From positions 39,983,456 through 40,047,455 of the forward strand of contig NC_037094.1 in assembly GCF_002994745.2 (NCBI RefSeq): a stretch of 64,000 nt of DNA. Direction: 5' to 3'. The DNA is from Rosa chinensis. Taxonomy: Eukaryota > Streptophyta > Magnoliopsida > Rosales > Rosaceae. Shown here in pieces: positions 1-10,053 of the stretch (its first letter is position 1; each line of letters begins with the position of its first letter). The position numbers and the translations under genes are program-made. The notes beneath the pieces are model-generated. The model was not told where the DNA came from and ran no database searches. It worked only from the letters and a program-made list of their open reading frames with translations.

Positions 1-589
1 AATCCAGAAGTGCTTAAAAATGGGCCTAAACCACTATGTGTGAGTAGCTCATGCCAAAATGGATTTTTCCTCTCGTGTTCCTCCTCCCCTACCTGGCCAT
101 TTCAGTAAGGTTGCCCAAAGGATGTAAGAGGAAATTCGTGTCTAGACGACTATACTTGGGCCGCATGTCCACTAGATTTACCGCTTGGAATTAGATTCGA
201 TATCAATAATATTTATAACAAAATGTTGTGATACACTAAGGTAAAAAAAAAAAACATTTGTGTAAATATTTTTCATGTTTTTTTTTTTACTCACTTGTGT
301 ACCTAACTTGTGTCTTGTATACAATGTACTTGTTAATTATTCTTGTATTTTGTAATTCATAGTTACTTGTTTATATATTTTGTAAATCTTTGTTAATTAT
401 AGTTACTAACTTTTTAATTTCTATTCCGTCTGGTTGAAAGACGTTAAACTCAAGCGCTGCTTGGGAGGCAACCCAATTCAGAAGCAGCTGTGAAGGAGTC
501 AACAACACAGATTTGCTTTCTCTTTCCCTATTTCTTTTTATTTTTATTTTTTAATTTTTCTTCTTTGTTTTTATTTTCGTAAATATCTT
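1..589 (+). mobile_element. Left part of Athila-like element D, gag-pol deleted
   Basis: Positions 1-190 match the 5' leader module of the Athila-like elements at 46330 and 56780 (start of the module, CTACCTGGCCATTTCAG block, CTTGGGCCGCA end). Positions 430-520 match the stretch that follows the pol stop in element B (63340-63415, GCGCTGCTTGGGAGGCAACCC). Between them lie only about 240 AT-rich bases, so the whole gag-pol is missing. The element continues at 7063 after insertion of element E. Its 5' LTR is outside the window. Confidence 0.75.
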
Positions 590-2285
590 TGATAGGAGCA
601 AAAAGTGTGACAATATTATTGAATATGTGCCCCATTTTAGCTTTGTTTCTCCCTTAAGTTTAGTGTCTTGAGTCAGTAAGTCATTTTGAGAGTCTTGTTG
701 AGTGTTTGGAGTGAAATAGGCGAAAAAAGTAAAATTCATGAAAAATCCTAGCTGGATCAGGATTCCTAACTGTCAACTGTTTTTGCGGTCTTTAACATTT
801 TAATTCCCTTTATTTTCTCTAGAAAATTCTGATATTCTCCTACTTGTTGTAGGAAACGTTGCCTGGTTGAACTCTTGGAAACAGCAATGATGGAGTCATA
901 AAATAAAGCATTAAGATATTTGACCAAGCAATGAAGAAGGGAAATAAAGAAGAAAAGACGTTTTCAGTTGAGGAATAAAAGAGAAAGACGTTTCAGCTGG
1001 AAAATAAATAAGAGAAAGACGTTTTTCAGTTGAGGAATAAAAGAGAAAGATGTTTCAGCTGAAAAATAAATAAGAGGAAGACGTTTCAGCTCGGAAATTA
1101 AAGGAATTGCCCCATTATGAGAGGATTTAAGGCCATAAAGGAGACGTTTCAGCTGGAAAAGCCAACCAATGCTCCCCTATAAATAGGCAACGTCCAGAAC
1201 TGAATTTGCATCACTTCCCAGCCAAGATCATTCCAAGACTACCCAATTCACTCCTCAAACCTCCATATCTTACAAGACCGTGACCACCATCCATCCATCA
1301 ATCTACAAAGCTCTAAGGCGCTGAGTCAAGGACGCTCCACCACCATAGTAGAGACAAGTTCATCACCTTGTTGCTAAGCCGCTGAGGAAAGCTTCAAAGT
1401 GTAACTATGACTCTACTTATAATTTTTGTTTCGGTTTTGTGTGTTTCAATTTGCGAGTTGTGTAATTGGAGACACGAAATTTTCAGAATATTTTTATTAA
1501 TATTTTTGAGATTTTCAGTTTATTATTGAGTTAATTTCGAGAATTCTTTTATGATGCATGTTACAATCTTGTGCCCTTTTACGTGTTTAGGTAATTTTCA
1601 GAGTTAGGTTAATAAGTTTGCATGCTAGAATAACGGTGAGAGTTCTTGTGTGTTTGCTTAATTTGCCAAGAGTAATTGTTATTTGTTAAGACGCTGAGTT
1701 AAACAAGTAGCAATTAGTTCTAACGGGTGGTAAAAATCATGCTTTAATGATTAAACGATTCTGGAAATTACGTGTTAAATTCTATGTCTAATGGTTAATT
1801 TGCACGTGTGAGTTGATTCGAGGGTTAGATAATACTACTAGTTAAGAGAACTACGCTGAGTTTTTTCGAAAATTAGTAGTATTAGGCTTGGTAAGGACTT
1901 TTCCGATCCAATCCTACATTAGAACGAATCAGATAAATGGATTGATCCGCTGAGGCTTTCCATTTGAGCTCTTATCTAGGCATTTAAGATGGGCACATTT
2001 TTGTAGCATGTTGAAATGGATTTTCTGTTTTTACACTTAGCAATTTCCAAGTGGTATTGGTCTAGGTTAGGGAAGTCGATCATTGTATATAGTTTTATTT
2101 GCTTTGTTTTTACTTTTAGTAGATTAGAAACCAAATTCCAAAACCCCCATTTTATTCTTTTATTTGTTAATTGACCTTTTTGTGTAGGTGTACCCTACAA
2201 TCCCCGGACTGAACGATCCCTGCTTATCCTATACTGACAACTACATTTTGCAGGGTTAAATTGTGAGGCTATTTCAGCCGCATCA
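590..2285 (+). repeat. LTR of element E, left arm, plus orientation
   Basis: It begins TGATAGGAGC and ends GCCGCATCA. A TATA box (TATAAATA) lies at 1178-1185, downstream of a U3 repeat array. It is the reverse complement of 5362-7057 over its full length. The only difference I found is near 1865 (a T here, a G in the other arm). The identity continues for seven more bases (2286-2292), which include the first two bases of the primer binding site. Confidence 0.88.
957..1156 (+). repeat. U3 tandem repeats with GACGTTTCAGCTG core
   Basis: Six imperfect copies of a GACGTTTCAGCTG or GACGTTTTCAGTTG core, spaced by purine-rich AATAAAAGAGAAA stretches, lie just upstream of the LTR TATA box. Each core has an ACGT centre and most have a CAGCTG palindrome. 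The place and form suggest an enhancer array, which is inference. The same array is present inverted at about 6490-6690. Confidence 0.7.
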
Positions 2286-5200
2286 ATTTTTGTCATACAA
2301 GTATCACAACGTCGATTAAACAAGTATCACAACTACCCCACACTTAGCTTTTGCTAGTCCCTTAGCAAAATAAAAATACAAAACAAAACAACGACTCGAC
2401 AAAAAAAACAAGTAAATGACTCTACTTCCCCTAACTGTTGTCTCAGAGACTCCAAACTCATGGCTTTCACGTTAAACACTTAATCAAAATTGCATAGATA
2501 ATTCCATGGTTAATAAACCTGTGACATTCATATGACTAAGCAAGATATGGAGAACTTAAGTTATACAGTGAATGATAGCATGTTTCGAACAAGTCCAATC
2601 CAAACTCACAGGGCATACTCTCGATTTTTCTCTCTGAAATGGCTTTGCTTAAAAGCTTCACTCTCAAGTATATGCAAGAGAATAAATTGTAAGGCAACAA
2701 ACAGCTTGCATATTTCATCAATAAATGCATTTTGTGAAGAATTATTAAAGACCTCATGAAATGACTAAGTGCACAAATGGACCTAAACCATAAGCTCGAC
2801 TGCGTACCTGACTCCACTAACCAAAGACTGCCCATCTCAAGGATCAAGTCAGCACTTAAAACAGGTTGTAATGGGGCTAAGCTAGGGTTTTCGAAATGAA
2901 GATTAAGGATACAAAAATCCTAAGGACCTAGCAGAGCATATAAGGACCACCTTATATCACCATTTTTGTGGGCCAATTATCATTGTTTTGGGCCAAACCT
3001 TCACTCTAACGAACATGGAAATGGACAAAGGCATAATTTTCAACTTTGAGCCTTCTACAAATTTGAAAGTCCAAAACCACACTTCAACAATTTCCCAAGA
3101 ATTTTCTTTCTTCTATTTTTCTTCACTTTTGCCGCTTTTCTTTCTTTCTTTTTCATTTTCATTCTCTTTCTTTCTTTTTTTTTTTACGGCAATTTTTTTT
3201 TCTTTCTCTTCTTTTTTTTTTTTTGGATTTTCCCCCCCCCCACACTTGTCTTTCATCGTCACCCCTACATAATATGTCATGCTCTACTAAGTCCCTAAGA
3301 CAAGGGTAGAGATATCCTGTACTAAGCTCATGGTAGGGTAGTGAGGGTGATGAAACAAAGGTTTTTAACGTAGGCTCAAAGGGGTTCATTCTAAGGAGTC
3401 CCACGACGGGCACAATTGGGGACACATGCTTGTTTGGCTATGGTGGTTACCCTAATGCCTTCTATCCTATCCAGGATCAGTGCATATTATGGCATACAAG
3501 TTTTGACAGTCACAACAGCCGAGTTCTAGTACTCTCTAGTCCATTAAAATCTATGGCACATGATCATTGGATTTTCAAAGAATGATGAGGTTTTGCAAAT
3601 ACAGCCATGAAATTTTGAATTTATCAATAAGCACTCGAAAAGAAAGTATTTTAGCTCAACAGCTCACTTAGGGTCAAATGAATCAGACTTAATCCTAGCA
3701 TGCTTAATGAACCAAGTTACAATCCTATCTCAAATCTTCATACAAGCATCACAATGTCGATTAACCACATAATTCAATTAAGTCCTATTTCGATTGTGAA
3801 AACCTTCAGCCATGAATTCAGAGACATGTTCATCCTAGACGTTAGGAGCATCCTAAGACTCAGACACACAAAAAGACTCTATAAAACCAACGATTTTTTT
3901 TTTTATAACTAAAGTAAAGGTGTAAACCCACCCCACACTTAGAATCTACATTGTCTTAATGTAGGCAAAAAATATGGTATATAGACCCTAAATATGGGGG
4001 GCTACGAAAATAAGGGAAGGGTAAAATAAACAAACAAACAAACAAAGACCCAAGTACAATTCAACCTAAGCAAGTGAAGGGATAGAAATGTCAAACTCTC
4101 GTTGATGGCTCCTTCACAGCTTCGTTTGAAATGGGTTGCCTCCCATGCAGCGCTTTAATATTTATAGTCCTTCAGCCTGGACTCTTCTTCTTGTTCACAT
4201 GTGCTCATTCCTTGGGTGCCTCCTGGAGGGGTATCTCTTCCAATGTGTGCTCCATAACGGGAGTCTAGATCAAGTGTTAGTAACATATACAAGGTTAGGA
4301 ATACAAACATTATGTCTTTCCTACTTTCTAAGCTACTTTTACATTTACATACTTAGGTACTGGAACAGAGGACCTCGTTTGTGCAATGAGACTATAGAAC
4401 AGCTACCCTCGACAAAGTCATGTTTAATCCAATATACCTTAAGCAGGTCACACATCAATTTTTTTTTTTTTTAATTATTATAAACATAGTTAATATCTCA
4501 ATTGATTCCAAGTTGTAAGTCGAGCCCAATAGAAACCACTACTATTGGTGAGATACGATATAGGGATAGTCGCCCAGACATAAGTCTCTTTCCTTTGTTT
4601 CAGAAGGCCGAATGGCCAGATTAAGAGGTAAGTGAGAGGGAGGACTCATTTTAGTGATACTACGGAGGCTACTCCCTCATTGAGGTTTAGGCCCCTATCG
4701 GCTACTCCCACATAGTGGTTTAGGCTCATTCTATACTATCTCTGAGATCCAATTGAACCCATCACCCAGGGTCTCAACCTAAGACACCATCCGTATGCGC
4801 CCCTTACTCAGCTGGGAAATTAACTTATGTGTTAGACAGTTCTCCAAGTGTTAATAAAGGCCACCCTCAACCTCAAGAGACCTGAGCAAGGTACTAATGA
4901 AGGGTTTAGGCCAATATTAACAAAAGGGCCCTTGTCTACTCATACGATTTTACACACTTACAACAATTAAGTATTTAGCTAAATTCATATCCTAAGTACA
5001 TTAATCTAAGTGAAACACATTCAATTTACAATATGCTAAAAAAAAGAAAAAACTCATTCTACAATTTACAAAATGCTGAAAAAAAAAAATCTATGTGAAA
5101 CACATACAATTTACAATATGCTTTAAAAAAAAAAAAAAAATCTACAAATTGTACAACAATTATAAAAGACATGCTTAATTTCATAACACTCATAAAACTT

Positions 5201-5338
5201 AAACTAAATCACAATTAAAGCTTGGCCTAACAAAAATTGCAATTTGTCACCATTCCACAAGTGTAGTAAAAAAAATTAGCATGCATTCTATATAAACAAC
5301 AAAATCGATGACACTTTAAGTGCAAGGGATTTTAACAA
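2286..5338 (-). mobile_element. Non-coding interior of element E
   Basis: Read on the minus strand: after the primer binding site comes a leader of about 1.1 kb, including a diverged form of the GGGCCTAAACC...CTGGCCATT module near 4600-4700. The sequence then jumps to the post-pol block (GCGCTGCATGGGAGGCAACCC, about 4130-4160). The remaining 1.8 kb is AT-rich with homopolymers. AAGTGTGGGG polypurine motifs occur on the minus strand near 3945, 3236 and 2338. No reading frame of note exists; ORFs here are low-complexity poly-T or poly-A. It is a large non-autonomous derivative. Confidence 0.75.
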
Positions 5339-5356
5339 TCCCCGGCAATGGCGCCA
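5339..5356 (-). other. Primer binding site of element E (tRNA-Asp type)
   Basis: On the minus strand, five bases after the LTR end, the sequence TGGCGCCATTGCCGGGGA matches the complement of the 3' end of plant tRNA-Asp(GUC) with one mismatch. Elements A and B have the same primer site, so E belongs to the same lineage. Confidence 0.8.
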
Positions 5357-5361
5357 AAAAT

Positions 5362-7057
5362 TGATGCGGCTGAAATAGCCTCACAATTTAACCCTGCAAA
5401 ATGTAGTTGTCAGTATAGGATAAGCAGGGATCGTTCAGTCCGGGGATTGTAGGGTACACCTACACAAAAAGGTCAATTAACAAATAAAAGAATAAAATGG
5501 GGGTTTTGGAATTTGGTTTCTAATCTACTAAAAGTAAAAACAAAGCAAATAAAACTATATACAATGATCGACTTCCCTAACCTAGACCAATACCACTTGG
5601 AAATTGCTAAGTGTAAAAACAGAAAATCCATTTCAACATGCTACAAAAATGTGCCCATCTTAAATGCCTAGATAAGAGCTCAAATGGAAAGCCTCAGCGG
5701 ATCAATCCATTTATCTGATTCGTTCTAATGTAGGATTGGATCGGAAAAGTCCTTACCAAGCCTAATACTACTAATTTTCGAAAACACTCAGCGTAGTTCT
5801 CTTAACTAGTAGTATTATCTAACCCTCGAATCAACTCACACGTGCAAATTAACCATTAGACATAGAATTTAACACGTAATTTCCAGAATCGTTTAATCAT
5901 TAAAGCATGATTTTTACCACCCGTTAGAACTAATTGCTACTTGTTTAACTCAGCGTCTTAACAAATAACAATTACTCTTGGCAAATTAAGCAAACACACA
6001 AGAACTCTCACCGTTATTCTAGCATGCAAACTTATTAACCTAACTCTGAAAATTACCTAAACACGTAAAAGGGCACAAGATTGTAACATGCATCATAAAA
6101 GAATTCTCGAAATTAACTCAATAATAAACTGAAAATCTCAAAAATATTAATAAAAATATTCTGAAAATTTCGTGTCTCCAATTACACAACTCGCAAATTG
6201 AAACACACAAAACCGAAACAAAAATTATAAGTAGAGTCATAGTTACACTTTGAAGCTTTCCTCAGCGGCTTAGCAACAAGGTGATGAACTTGTCTCTACT
6301 ATGGTGGTGGAGCGTCCTTGACTCAGCGCCTTAGAGCTTTGTAGATTGATGGATGGATGGTGGTCACGGTCTTGTAAGATATGGAGGTTTGAGGAGTGAA
6401 TTGGGTAGTCTTGGAATGATCTTGGCTGGGAAGTGATGCAAATTCAGTTCTGGACGTTGCCTATTTATAGGGGAGCATTGGTTGGCTTTTCCAGCTGAAA
6501 CGTCTCCTTTATGGCCTTAAATCCTCTCATAATGGGGCAATTCCTTTAATTTCCGAGCTGAAACGTCTTCCTCTTATTTATTTTTCAGCTGAAACATCTT
6601 TCTCTTTTATTCCTCAACTGAAAAACGTCTTTCTCTTATTTATTTTCCAGCTGAAACGTCTTTCTCTTTTATTCCTCAACTGAAAACGTCTTTTCTTCTT
6701 TATTTCCCTTCTTCATTGCTTGGTCAAATATCTTAATGCTTTATTTTATGACTCCATCATTGCTGTTTCCAAGAGTTCAACCAGGCAACGTTTCCTACAA
6801 CAAGTAGGAGAATATCAGAATTTTCTAGAGAAAATAAAGGGAATTAAAATGTTAAAGACCGCAAAAACAGTTGACAGTTAGGAATCCTGATCCAGCTAGG
6901 ATTTTTCATGAATTTTACTTTTTTCGCCTATTTCACTCCAAACACTCAACAAGACTCTCAAAATGACTTACTGACTCAAGACACTAAACTTAAGGGAGAA
7001 ACAAAGCTAAAATGGGGCACATATTCAATAATATTGTCACACTTTTTGCTCCTATCA
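5362..7057 (-). repeat. LTR of element E, right arm, minus orientation
   Basis: On the minus strand it starts TGATAGGAGC (at 7057) and ends GCCGCATCA (at 5362), followed by a normal leader with primer binding site. This is therefore the true 5' LTR of the minus-strand element. Its TATA box lies at 6462-6469 and faces the TATA box of the left arm. Confidence 0.88.
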
Positions 7058-7062
7058 ATCTT

Positions 7063-8915
7063 CTATCTATGCTTATTTGTTTCATTGCATGTTTATAATT
7101 GATTACATTGAGGACAATGCAATATTTAAGTGTGGGGGAAGGGATTTATACTTTTGTTTTTTATTTTGAGTCATATATATTGGAAAATACAAAAAAATCA
7201 AAAAATGTCAAAAAAAAAAATTTCGTTGCTTTTATTTATTGAGTCTTAGTCTTTTGCTTTTATTTATTGAGTCATAGGATGCCTTTCAACTGTCTAGGAC
7301 GATTTTATATCTCTGAAATTATGGCTAAAAGAGGATCACAACATTGAGATGATTTTACATGGTATTCTTTGGTTAATTGAGATATATGAAAAATGTGTGC
7401 ATGTGTAGTGGATATGGATTTCGTGACCTTGGTACAGAATATGAGCATGTTAAGATGAGTTTTGATTCATAAAAGCCCATGTGAGATAATTGAGCCATGT
7501 CCCTTTTTCTTGGAGTGATAATTGAAAAGAATATATTCTTAAATTCTTGGCGATGTTTTGATGATCTCATTATTCTTTCATTTGATTGACTGCTTGCCAT
7601 AGATTAAGTTTGATGGACTAGAGAATGCTAGAATTCTCTCTTGTGCTTGTTGAGACATTTTATCAATACATGGCCCTGATTCTGGAAAGGATAGAGGCAC
7701 CCTAGGAATTATCACCATTGCCAAATAAGCCTGTGTCCCCTTTTGTGCCCGTTGTGGGACTCCCCTAGATAAACCCCTTTGAGCCTACGTTAAGCCTTTT
7801 CTTTCATCACCCTTAAAATCCTTAACCCTGAACCTTAGTATAGTTACAATCCTACCCTTTGTTCTAAGAACTTAGTGGAGCTATCTTTTGAGACTACTAC
7901 ATGGATTTGGCGCAAGAATGAGGATTGAGAAAAGGTGAAAGTTCAAGTGTGGGGGTAGACTTGTCCATGAGAAAAAAATTGTATCAGAAAGCCGTAAAAA
8001 AAAATGAAATGAAAAAAAAGAAAAAAAAATGAAGAAGAAAAAAAAAATGTTTATGGATTTTAGTCCCCCATACTTGGAGGATTTGGAGTTTACTTTGAAT
8101 TGAAGGCCCACTATTGGAAAATTTGGTCTTTGTCCAGTTCACTAGAGATCAAAGGAAGTTTAGAATGAAGTTTGGGCCCAACATGAAGATATTTAGCCCT
8201 CTTGTTTTGTCTTGGTGGATTTCTAGAAGTCTCTACATCAGCATGAGCTCTGCTAGGTTTTTAGGACACTTTGTTAAATTCCTTACCTTTCATTTCTTAA
8301 AACCTTGAGCCTTGGCCCCATTACAACCGTTGTAAGACCTTCTTGATCCTTAAGATGGGACAGCCTTTGATATGGAGATGAGTTGAACCTATGGCTTGGG
8401 TCCATCCGTGCAAGTAGTTGATATCTTTCATGAGATCTTTTGAAAAAAAAATTATTATATTCACAAAGTGCTTTTCGTTTCTTATATATGTGAGCTATTT
8501 GATTGCCTCAAAATATTTTCTCTCACATATAATTGAGTGATTATAAGCTTTTAAGCATTGCCTTGAATTCTGAGAGAAGAAAGAGTGGATATACCTTGTG
8601 AGGATATGAATCATACTTGTCTGAAGCATGCTGAGCTCCACCCCATCACCTTTGTTACAACCAAATCCTACTTGTGTATGTGTGGATTATATGTTTTAAT
8701 TAACTCTCGAATGCTTAAACATTGATTCTTGGTTGAGTGCTAATCTTGATGTTGTGAAAGTAAGAGATTTCTGAGACAAAATGTTGAAAGGCAATAGAGT
8801 CCTTATATGTCGTAACGTTTTTGTATTTTGGTTCTTTAAGTTTTCGTTGAGTCTAAGTTTGTGTCTTTGTTTTGATTTTGCTAAGGGACTAGCAAAAGCT
8901 AAGTGTGGGGGAATT
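7063..8915 (+). mobile_element. 3' non-coding region of element D, ending in polypurine tract
   Basis: This is the right half of D after insertion of E. The start (ATTGAGGACAATGCAATATTTAAGTGTGGGGG, about 7106-7137) is nearly identical to element B at 63538-63569. No long ORF is present; A-rich runs fill 7970-8050. The motif AAGTGTGGGG(G) occurs near 7129, 7944 and 8901. The last copy lies directly before the 3' LTR and is the expected primer for plus-strand synthesis. Athila relatives may carry an env-like frame here; none is visible. Confidence 0.75.
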
Positions 8916-10053
8916 TGATAGGAGCATTTTTATGCGACGTTTTAATAATTATTTCCTCATATTTTTCTTAGTTATTTCCTTTATTTAATCATTTTTAATT
9001 TAGTTTTTATTTTATAGGTACATTGAAATAAATGGAGAAGAAGAATGAGCCGTGAAGATCATATCCTCCATCATCCACCTTGAAGGCTTGCTTCCAAGAT
9101 TCAAGATCCAACCATCTAGCTCTCCATCTCTATCTCCACTCACGGTGTAATTCGTTCCTTTTCCTTGTAACCTTTTTGGTTTCCTTGTTTGATTTCGTAT
9201 GAACTTGTTTCTAGTTAACAATAACGTTTAGGGCAAAGTTTAAGCCCAATTTCTATGTTTAAATAAAGTTTTCGAATTCTATAATTGAGATTCTAAGTTG
9301 CTTATGTGAGTTTGTTCGATTAAATTTGCTTTACAGAAAACTTTTATATGTTTATCTTATTTGGGTCGACACTTATAGGATTTACATGTAATTGGTGCTA
9401 GGTTTAAGAACATGAATCAATTTTTTGCTTTGTGTAACTTGAATCAAAAGTAGTAAAGGTTCTGGACAAGAATCGAATTTAATTGAAGAGGATTGCAATT
9501 AGGTGGACTTTTCCATAACTAAGTTGTACACTTGAGTTGATAGCCTTTCTCTATGTGTAATGCGTTAAACATGTTATGATTAACTAGCTTTCTAGTGCTT
9601 GAATGCATGTTTGATAGGATTGATCTAGGTGCTTTCGCTTAGGTTAATTAGCATTGAAAAGTAAAAAATGGGAAATTATTTGCTTTCGAATATTTCACAT
9701 GATCAACTCCTTTCTCATGACTTAGATGAACAATTATAGGGCTTGAATCGTATTTGATTACATGGAATTGGTTTTGATCTTTGTTCCTTGCGTTCCACCC
9801 TTGTATATATGTTTTTACGTTTTCTTTATTTAATTTACTTTAACTTTTGATTTTATAATTCTTAAACCTCCCTTTTATTTCGTTATTTGTATATATTCTT
9901 TTTGTAAATAATACTTTTTACTTTTACTAATTAATTAATTGTTTTTGCAATTACAGGTGTACCCTCAATCCCCGGAATAGAACGATCCCTATTTGCTTAT
10001 ACTACTAACGATATTTTTAGGGTTAAATTATGCGCTTGCTTTTAAGCGTATCA
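8916..10053 (+). repeat. 3' LTR of element D, internally deleted
   Basis: It begins TGATAGGAGC and ends AAGCGTATCA, directly after a polypurine tract. From about 9030 it is almost identical to the solo LTR at 39387-41329. It lacks about 800 bp of that copy's U3 part, including the TATA region. It ends inside a Tekay-like LTR, so D was inserted into that older LTR. The left target duplication lies outside the window. Confidence 0.85.

Larger units (their letters stand above)
590..7057. mobile_element. Element E: non-coding Athila-like element with inverted LTRs
   Basis: The element is bounded by identical 5-bp duplications, ATCTT at 585-589 and 7058-7062. When it is removed, the flanks rejoin into a sequence collinear with the 3' region of element B. 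Its two 1696-bp LTRs are in opposite orientation: 590-2285 plus, 5362-7057 minus. The interior reads on the minus strand: primer binding site next to the right LTR, leader, then directly the post-pol region, and a polypurine tract near 2336. No gag or pol remains. A normal copy would have a minus-strand LTR on the left. Either the element inserted with an aberrant left end, or the left LTR flipped later. An assembly artefact is possible but does not readily explain the perfect target duplication. Confidence 0.85.

Noticed and set aside
551..739. An ORF of 62 codons (minus) repeated on the plus strand at 6908-7102
   Set aside because: Both are the same piece of the inverted LTR arms. There is no family resemblance and they lie in U3, so they are shadows of the repeat.
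2988..3425. Phe/Ser-rich and Lys/Arg-rich ORFs
   Set aside because: They are caused by poly-T and poly-A runs in the non-coding interior of element E.
5339..5356. tRNA-Asp gene fragment
   Set aside because: Only the 18 bases of the primer binding site match, directly next to an LTR. There is no tRNA body.
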